Assembly: GCA_046346845.1 (NCBI GenBank)
Contig: JAXMHH010000005.1
Coordinates: forward strand, 124,001 to 188,000
Length of the DNA stretch: 64,000 nt
Origin: DSSB01 sp046346845
Lineage (GTDB): Bacteria > UBA10199 > DSSB01
Direction of reading: 5' to 3'
Shown here: piece after piece, positions 34,104 through 43,100 of the stretch
Layout: every line of letters begins with the position of its first letter
How positions within the stretch are numbered: the first letter of the stretch is position 1
Position numbers and translations under genes: made by a program
The notes under the pieces: generated by a model
Databases searched by the model: none
What the model saw: the letters and a program-made list of their open reading frames with translations, nothing else
What the model was told of the DNA's origin: nothing

Positions 34104-37100
34104 TTAAGATTGGATCGGCACCCCGTCGCGGTACTCGTAGCCGATGAAGACCGTCTTTTTGATCTCCTGATAGAGGCCTTGGTAGGCCTGCTTCACCGCC
34201 GGGTCGGAGATCCCGGCAATGTGCTTGCGCAGGCCCTCGCCATCGACCACGTACTGCATGGTGAACTCGGCCATGAACTCGTCGAACTGTGCCGTGTAAT
34301 CCTTCCGAAACTCCTTTCCGCCGGCCCAATCCAAGGCGTAGGTCGCGTCCGCTGCGACGATCTTTTTGACGGCCGCGTTCACCGCCGCCCGCATGGCGGG
34401 GCTAACCTGGGCGTCCGGGGGACCGGATAGCTGATAGCGCTCGCTGACGCTGTGGCCGATCTCATGCAGGACTAGGCCCAGGAAATTACGCCGCGGACCG
34501 ACGAGGACCCCGCGGTAGAGATGAACGTAGCCGGCATCGAAGGCGCTCATTTCCGCCGCTTTGACTCTGTCGGCGCCTAGCACGATGCCCTTCAGATAAG
34601 GGGTTCCATCCGCGGACTTCGCGTTGAGCAGGGAAGAGGGCAGTTTGGCGAGAATCCCCTGAAGATAGGCCGCCTGATGCCCGGAGATCGACCAATCCTC
34701 GCTGTCCTGGTAGCGGCTCCTAGATTTGATTTCGAGGCCCCGGGCCTTCCCGTATTCCCTCAGCTCGTGGCTGGCGACAGCGTCTTTGGCCGCGACCTTT
34801 TGGAAGCCCATCCGGACCTTCCATTTTTGATAGACCTCGAAATCGGCCTGGGTGGATTTTCCGACCGAGACGGTGCCCGCGCCGCTGCCTTGTTTGAATT
34901 CCTGAAAACCCAAGCCGATCGAGGTGTGGTCCTCGATGGTGTCGCCGCGGAGAAACTTCATCTCCAGCTCAGGGGTCAAGCCGGGGATGTCCTTGACGCC
35001 GGGGCTATTGAAATTCTTGGCATCCCACTCCACCGCCGCCTTGGTGGAGGCTGGTTCCAGCGGGGCCTTCGTGAAGGCGGGAGGCGGCGCCAAGGGAGGA
35101 ACGCCTTTCACGGCCTGCGGGCCCGAATCCCAGCGCTCCATCGGCGCCATCGGGCTATGAGCCGCAGCGGGCAGGGGTTGCGGGGCCGGGGCCAAGGGCA
35201 CGACCTTGGGCGCCACTGCGCCGCCGGCCTTCGGATCGTGCAGGTAGGTGATCAGGCTGAAATTGTCCGTCTTATAATGATTGACCGCCTCGCCGCCGCT
35301 CGCCTGCTCGTAGACGGCCCCGGTTTTGTCGATGAACAGCTTCTGGCCGTGGTGTTCGAAGGGATAGCGGGTGGCCCCCGCGGGATTCTTCACGGGGTCG
35401 CGCAGCCAGTCCCTGGCCTCGCCCAAGATTTTCATCCTTTGGTGGGCCTCATGGCTGAGCACATCCCGCGCCTCCTCGGCGGTCTTGCAGTATTGGATCA
35501 AATCCAGCACCTCGCGGGTACTGCCGAACTGTTCCCAAAAACCGTCGGAACCGGCGAGGATCATCTGCCCCGGCTTGATCGCAATGCCGCCCTGGTAGCC
35601 CTCGCCGGCGAGTGAGGTCCCCGTCGGCTGCGTGGGATCCGGAAATTCGCCGTCGGAGGTCTTTTTAATGACGAGGTGATCGCCCAAGCCCAGGCCGTTG
35701 GTCACGATATTGGCTTGTGGGTCCAGAGCCAGCCGAAGCGTCCGCTTCTTTCCGCCCATCTCGAAATCCACCCCGGGCTGTAAATACCCGGGCATTCCCG
35801 GCAGGCCTTCATCGACGGTACGATAGACCCACTGCCATTTCCCGTCGGGGCCGCGTTCTATCATGACGGCCCGAGCGTCCCCCACCCAACTGAACTCTAC
35901 CCGCGCCACTCCACCCGGATCCTTGGGTGGATGGATCTTCACCGCCACCGAAACGGCACCGGCGCCCCCGGCGGTCGGGAGTTGGTCGGCCAGCTCCGGA
36001 TGATCGATGACTTTTTTTCCCGCCAGGATCGCCGATTGAAGGTTCCTCGACTTCTTGAATTCTCCGTTAAAGACACGGACCGCGAGGTTGGCCAATTGCC
36101 AGCTCGCCTCGGTATCGCCGGAGCGTTTCATCTCGACCTTGAAGGCCTCGGCGGTCAGATAGGCCGCCAAGTCTCCGTGACCATGACCCCCCATCCCGTC
36201 GGTATCCAGCAAGAGGGTGCCTTCCTTGCCGCGCAACACCAGGACATTGTCCTCGTTTTTCTTGCCGTAGCCGTCCCCTTGGGTGGTCACGGCGCTTGCC
36301 GAACCGCCCGACTCATCGGCGGAAACCTGGTGCACGGTGGGATTTTTCAGGTCGACATCGCCGTGCAGAAAGCCCTCGCTCTGGTCGAACTTCGGGGGCG
36401 AGCTCGGCGCCGTGACCGGCTTGGGTTCGGCAGGGGCCTCCGGCGGCTGGAACACGCCCAGGATGTGAAACTGTCCCTTGGTGTCCTTGGTGCTAAGCAC
36501 ATCTCCCTTCCGGATCCAGGCGCTGCCCTCCACCTTTTGGCCGTTCAAGTAGAGTCCGTTGGTGCTCTTGAGATCGGCGACATACCAACCTTCGGGACTG
36601 TGCTGAATGCTGCAATGCCGCCGCGAGACGGCCTCATGACTCACCACATGTCCGGCAACCGTGGGATCCCGACCGATGATGATCGTGTCGGAGCCGGACG
36701 CCGGCATGATCGCCCGCCAAGCCCCGTCGCTGGCGCCGCCCACGCTAGGATGAAACTCCACCGCATCTCCGGCGCCGAAGGGGTGTTTGCCCTTTCCTCG
36801 ACCTTCGACGGAAAGCTCCTTTCCCGTCTTGGCTTGCACCAGTTTCATCGCGCCCGTTTTCGGATCGACGGAGCTGACCGTCCAGCGCTTCTCCGCCGGG
36901 GTGGCCTCTCCGGCAAAGACCACGATCCCGGAGGATTTTTCCGACTTCACTTGCCATTGGTAGTCGTCGACGAATTTCGCTTCTTGCGGCACGGGTTTTC
37001 CAGCCTTGTGGGCGGCCAGGTAATCCTTCGCGGCCTGGTACGAGGCCTGATATTCCGGGTCGCCGTGGATGGGATTTTTGGGGTCCTCGTAGGCGACAAC

Positions 37101-40100
37101 AAAGGCCGAAGCGACCTCCGCCCGACGCGCGGAATCCATTTCCGGAGCGACCTTCCGGGTGACGGGGCCGGAGGGCGAGCCCGAATCGACGCCGCCGGGA
37201 TATTTCGATTTGGGCGGCGGCATCGTCTTGCCGATCGGGTTCGGGTGGAACAGGCCTAGCTCCGGCGAAGTGAGAATTGCCGAAACCTCTTTGGGAGTGA
37301 GCAGGGTCCCGCCCTTCATCGGGTTCGGGAGGATGACGTTGTCTTTGCCAAACCAAAAGTTCGGCTCCACCCCGAGCCGCTCGGCCTTCGCCTTTTCGGC
37401 GGCGTTGACCTTCTCGAGGACGCTCAGCAGCCCCTTGCCGGAGGGCAGTTCGCGACCATTCGGGATGGCGACGATCTGCAAGGTCTTCGGAACCGCGGAG
37501 CCATCGGCGGCCGTGACGGGTTTCATCGGCACCACCGAGACCTGCAGGCTGTCGGGGTTGCCCGGGCTCGGCTCCACCCGCGGCAAGGCGAGCCATTGTT
37601 GGAAGACGGTGAAATCGCCCAACTTGGTCAGGTCGAAGAAGCTGAGGTTGGTCTCGCCTTGGTGCACCGAGGGCTCGCCCATCAAGGCCTGCGCCGCGGC
37701 CTTGTCTTTGCCAGCTTCCACTTTCTGGAAAAATTCCTGAGCCGCCGCCTCGCGGGCGACCGGGTCCGACACCATTTGGTCGATCGCCGCCAGGGCCTCT
37801 CCCATCATCTGTTGCGCCTTTTCCGGCGGCATGCGGTCGCTGCCGACCACGCCGTGGGCCTTCAGGATCTCGCCGTATTTTTGAAATAGCGCGGCCTGCA
37901 GGCGCACGCCCGGGTCCTTGCTGTTATATTCGGTGCCGAAGGCGGTGAAGTCCTCGAAGTGGGTGGCATCGGCGATCAGTTTGCGCAGCTTGGGGTCTTT
38001 CAGGACCTTCGCTTGGTGCTTCGCAATCCACACGCACCAGCCGCCGTCCGCGAGGTTGTCGGTGGTCACTTCCTTCAGACCCAATTCTTTGAGCGCGGCG
38101 GCCACCAGGGGATCCCCACCGGCAGCCTGCATGGCAGCCTTGTCTTGCTTGGCGGCTTCCAGCGCCTTCTTATCGCCCCGCAGTGTCTCGAGCGTCGCCT
38201 CGAGGCGATCCAACAGCTGCTCAGTCGCGTTCTTCGGATTGCCGAAACGGCCGTGGTGGTCGATCGTCGCCTTGTCGAGATGGGCGGTCTCCGGCTTGGC
38301 GGGCAGGCTGGTGTCGTAGATATGCGTCTGCTTGACCTGTTTGTTGCGCGCGTCCAGGATCACCTGCTCGGCCCATTGTTTGGCCTGCGCCTCCGCCGCT
38401 TCCCGCGTCAGGCCCTTTTTCTTCATCAGGTAATCGGTGTAGCGGGAGATGCGTTCCGGCGACGGCTTCGCCTTGGCGATCTTGTCGGCCTTCGCTTCGA
38501 TCTCCGGCATCGATTTGAAATTGGCGACTCCCAGTTTTGTCCCTGCCGTCGGCTCCGAAGCGCCTTCCGGCGTCGCAAGCGGAGCACTTGACTTCGCCTC
38601 AAGCGTCGCCTGGCCCGGCTTTTCGCTCAATCCCGTTACCAATGTCGTTTCCGCCTTAGCGCTTCCCTCTCCGCCTTCCTTCCACATCACCTCGGGATAG
38701 AGCGCCATCGGCGGCGGTTTGGTCTCGCCGCCCTTGAGGATCACCTCAGAAGGGACCTTCCTGGTTAGAGGCAAGGATTCCGGCGGCTCGAACAGCGAGA
38801 TCACGGTATCGGGCACGGCCATCTTCAGGGCATCGTAGCTAGGCGCGGAACTCGCCTTCGCTCCATCCTTGCCGTGCTTCCCGCTCTCGGTGGGAGGCGC
38901 GTGGTCGAACCAGGTGTCGGGGGCGGAACCTTCCGAAGCGAAGAAACCCTCGCCTTTGGCCCCCAGGGGGCCATGCGCGGCCGCGGGCAGGCCCTCGCCG
39001 GACTTCCAGGTCGGGGGCAAGAGGCTATCCGGTTTCGTCTTGGGCCCCTCCAGCTCGGAGGGCGGCTGGCCGTAGTCGACGAGCAACTGGTCCACGGGCC
39101 ATTCCGGGTGGGCGTCCAAATTTCGGAGGACTTTTTCCAGCCGGGCGACGGCGGCCTCCTTCTGCTCCCGCATCTCGAGGTCGTGCTCCGCGCCCACCTT
39201 CGCGGGATCCTCGTGAATGATCGTATCGATGTCTTTGCCCAGGGCCTCCGCCTTGGCGAAGAGTTCCGGCGTGGGCTCCTCCATCAGCCGACCCTCGAGC
39301 ATAGTGAAGATCGCGTCCAGCTTTTGCGAGGCCTGCCTCACGGGCTTTACCTCGAAGGCGCGGGGCTTGGTGGCCTTGGGTTTCCCCTCGGGGTCGGGGG
39401 CGTATTCCGCGCGCGCCTCGAAGATTTTGTCGAGGAAGGCCCGCCGCAATTTGCGATCGGCGGGGTTGAGTTTGTCCGCCTTGGGAATTTTTGCGGCGGG
39501 GCCCTCTTTCGCGAAGCCCTGGGCGGCGACCTCCATCTTTTCAAACAACAGTTTTTTCAGCGGCTCCACGAAGGCGTCTTCGTGGGCCATCCCGAATTCT
39601 TCCGCCAAGCGGACGACCTCCTTGGCCAGCTCGGCCCGCTTCGCGGGACTCAAGGCCTCGGGGCCCTCCACCTCAGCGCGGTGAATGTGGTCGTAGGCAA
39701 AATCCAAAAGGCGCTTTTTCAGGCCCGCGTTCAACTTGAACAAGTTGCGCAGCAGGACCAGCTCGTTGGGTTTCGCCGTCAAGGGCTTGTCGCCGAAGAC
39801 CCCCGAGAATATCGAATCCCCGCCCGCTGATTTTTCCAGCTGCCCCTTCAAGGACCCCTGCACCGAGAGGATGAAATCAGCAAAGTCCGTCTGCATCTTG
39901 TCGAGAAACTCGCCCCGTTTCGGCAGGTCCACGATGGTATCGGGTACTAGGTCCACGACTTCGAGCGGGGGCGGAGGAGTCAGGAGGGTGTCCGAACCCT
40001 TGGCGGCTTGCTTGGCCTTGGTCCCGCCCAGATCCTCGCGCAGCCGGTCCCGAATCAACGTCTCGACCCGTTTCGCCAAGAGATTTTTCCCTTCGCCGCC

Positions 40101-43100
40101 GTATTGGACCCCCAGCTTCTTGCCGAGGCCCTCGGATAAAATTCGCACCTGTTCGGCGATTTCCATCGGCGAGGGGTGTTTGGCCTCGATCCACTTGCGC
40201 AGCTCGTGGAAACCGACCACGGTGGCGCGAACCAAATCCTTTTGGAAGGCCTCGGGGTGCTCGCCGACCTCCTTCGCGAGCAACCCGGATTCGACCACCA
40301 GGCGATCCACGTCGAGCACCGGAGTCGGGCCCGCGGCGGACCCTTCGGCGGGGGACGCGGGCTTTTCTACCGGCGCCTTCTTCTGGAAGGCCGCGGCGGC
40401 CTCCGGGGCGGCGTCGTTCGCCGGGGCGGCCCCCTTGGTCAGCGCCTGCATCGTTTCGGCGCGGCCCAATTCTCCCACCACCAAATTAACCAGTGTCTTA
40501 CGGAAGGAAGGATCTTCGGATTTTCCCAGGCCCTCGCCAAAGGCGGCTGCCCCATCGATTTGTTTGCGCAAAAATTCCTCGCGGGGCGGCCGCGTCGCGG
40601 GATCGCTCTTCGCCCAGGCCTCAGCCTCGGCGCGGACCTTGGCGGAATAATCCTTCAACTTTGCCGAGACTTCCGTCGGCGAAGCGGCCGGCTTGGCGGG
40701 CTTTTCCGGAGCGGCCGAAGGCGTTTCGGACAGTTCAAAGGAAGGCAGCTTTTCGTTGTGGGCCTTGGCCACGCCCTCGAGGCCTTCGGCCAAGAGCGCG
40801 GTCAACTTTTTCTTGAACCCGGCCTCCTTTTTGAGGCCCAACTCTTCCCCGTAACGCTGGAGAAAATTTTCGGCGTTTTTCTCCGCGAGCAGCGGGATCT
40901 TCTTTTTCTGCTGCTCCGGGCTGGGCTCCTGCTCCTTCAGGGTCTTCTCCGCCTCGAGCAAGACCGACTTGGTGAAGGCCTCGAGCTCCTTGGGAAGACG
41001 CTGGGCGGCATTGGCATCGACCAGGCCGCGCTTGGCGCCAAGCTCACCCAACTCGCGGGCCTTCTTCGTCTGCGCGACAACCACTTCCGAAACACTCGGG
41101 ATAGGCTGGATTTTAGGCGACTTCGGCGAGGCGGCCGACTTGGCGACGGCCTCGGGCTTCGGTGCGGCAGGTTTGGCGGCTACCTCCGGCTTCGGTGCCA
41201 CGGGTTTGGCGACGGACTCGCCCTTGGGTGCCGCCTCCGGTTTCGCCGTGACAGTCTTCTTCAGCGGAGGGGGCGCCTTTTTTTCAGGAGCTAGGGTCGG
41301 GCTCTCGATCTTCAGATCCTGGTCATGCAATTCGACGTGGGCCTCGCCGACCTTCACATCGATTTTCAAGGACTTGGCGTAGTCGACGGCCTGTTTGGCG
41401 GCGTCCTCCTTGGGTACTCCCTTTTCCACCAACTTGAGGTAGGATTCGCGGACCTCCTTCATCTTCACCTGCAGGGCCTGGTCGGACTCCACGCCAAGAT
41501 TTCCCGTCGCCATGTTCAGAGAATGGGTACCGTAATGGAAGGCCAGCATGCGGAAGGTCTCGGCGCCGAAGCGCTCCCAAAAGGTATTCGGATTGTCGTG
41601 GTTGAGAATCAGGTCGCCGGCATAACCCATGGTCGTCGCCACCGAGGCTTGGGTGAAGATACCGCCGCCGGCATTCAGCACTGACTTGCCTGCGACCGAC
41701 TTGCCCTCACTACGCAAGGCAAAGAGGGCCGCCTCGTCGAGCCCCAACTTGGCGCTCACTTTACCCCAACCCTTGCCACCGCCGTGGAAGGCGATCGACA
41801 TCAGGGTATTGAAGCCGACATTCTTGCCTTGAAATTCCCCCGGCGTGAAGGCCTCCATCATGAAGCCCTCGGTAACCGCTCCACCTAAGAAGATGCCCGC
41901 CCTCATCGCGAGGGCCCGGCCGCCGCCGCGGGCGATCCAATTCAAGGCCAACGAGGTCCCGCCGAGCGTGCCGCGCACCACCGCGCCCGCGCCCATGGTG
42001 ACCGGCATGGTGACCGCGGTGATGACCACCTCGTCGACGATCCCGTCCCAGCTCTCGTCGGCCAGGTTCCAGGTCTTGTCGGTGGGGTCCTTCATGTCGT
42101 CGTAGATCTTCCAGGCCTCGGTGGCGATGGGGTCGCTCAAGCCGCCCTGGTCTGCCTTCGCATCGATCCTTTCGAAGGCCAGTTTCCGGACCTTGATGGA
42201 GAACTTGCCCGCGAGGGACTGGTCGACCATCTGCTTGATGTCGGCGTCGCTCGGCGCTCCCTTCGGGAAGCGCTTCTGGTAGTCGGCGGGATGCTTTTCC
42301 TTCATCTTCTCCAACTCGGCCTTCACCTGCTTCTCGACCTTGGGCCGATCCGCCTCGACTTCTTTTTTCACCTCTTGCAGCTTGTCGGCGGGGATTTCTT
42401 TCATCGCCGCCTCCAAGTCCTTGGCGAAGAGCCCTTCCAGGATCTCACCCGCCACCGCATAAGAGCCGGTGCGGTGCCGGATCTCTTTGGCGGCCTCCAA
42501 CAGGGCCGCCCGTTTCTTATCGGGGGTGTCGGTCTGCTGCAGCCCAGCCTTGGTCTCGAGGCGAAATAAGGCGAATAGATCTTGGTCCCGCTTGGCGAGA
42601 TTTTTGCCGTGCTCCGCGACCAGCCGGAGGGTCTCGGGGTCGCCGGGATGGAACTCCGCGGAGTTGGCCCACAGGAACTCCGGTTCGTGCTTGTAGGAGG
42701 TGCGGATGAAATCCTTCTGCTTGTCTTCCTCGTTGGCGAGGCGGGTGGGGTCGTAGATCAGCTCCTTGAGGTTGCCGGGCTTCAGCTTGCCGCCCGAGAT
42801 CACGACCTCCTTCGTGCCCTTGCCCGGCGGGAAGACGTAGGCATAGGTATCGGTCTTGATGCAGCCGCCTTCCGGCCCGATCACCACCTTGAGCTTGTCC
42901 GGGTATTGGGTGTCGCTTACCGCCGCATTCCCTAAGTCGAGGGTCCCGCCCTTGATCTTGATCTCCGCGCTGGTCTTCCCCGCCGCCACCCAGCGGCTGT
43001 AGGTGATCTTCATCCCGGTCTTGACGGTGGGATCTTTTTGGAAATCGTCCATCGCCTTCAGGTTGTCCGCCTGGATGGCCTCCAACGCCTCGTCGATGGT

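Noticed and set aside
38900..41300. Low-complexity Ala/Lys/Pro/Glu stretches in the 3629-aa gene as an assembly artefact
   Set aside because: The frame stays open through more than 10 kb with gene-like codon use, and the N- and C-terminal domains flank it, so a genuine linker-rich protein is more likely.
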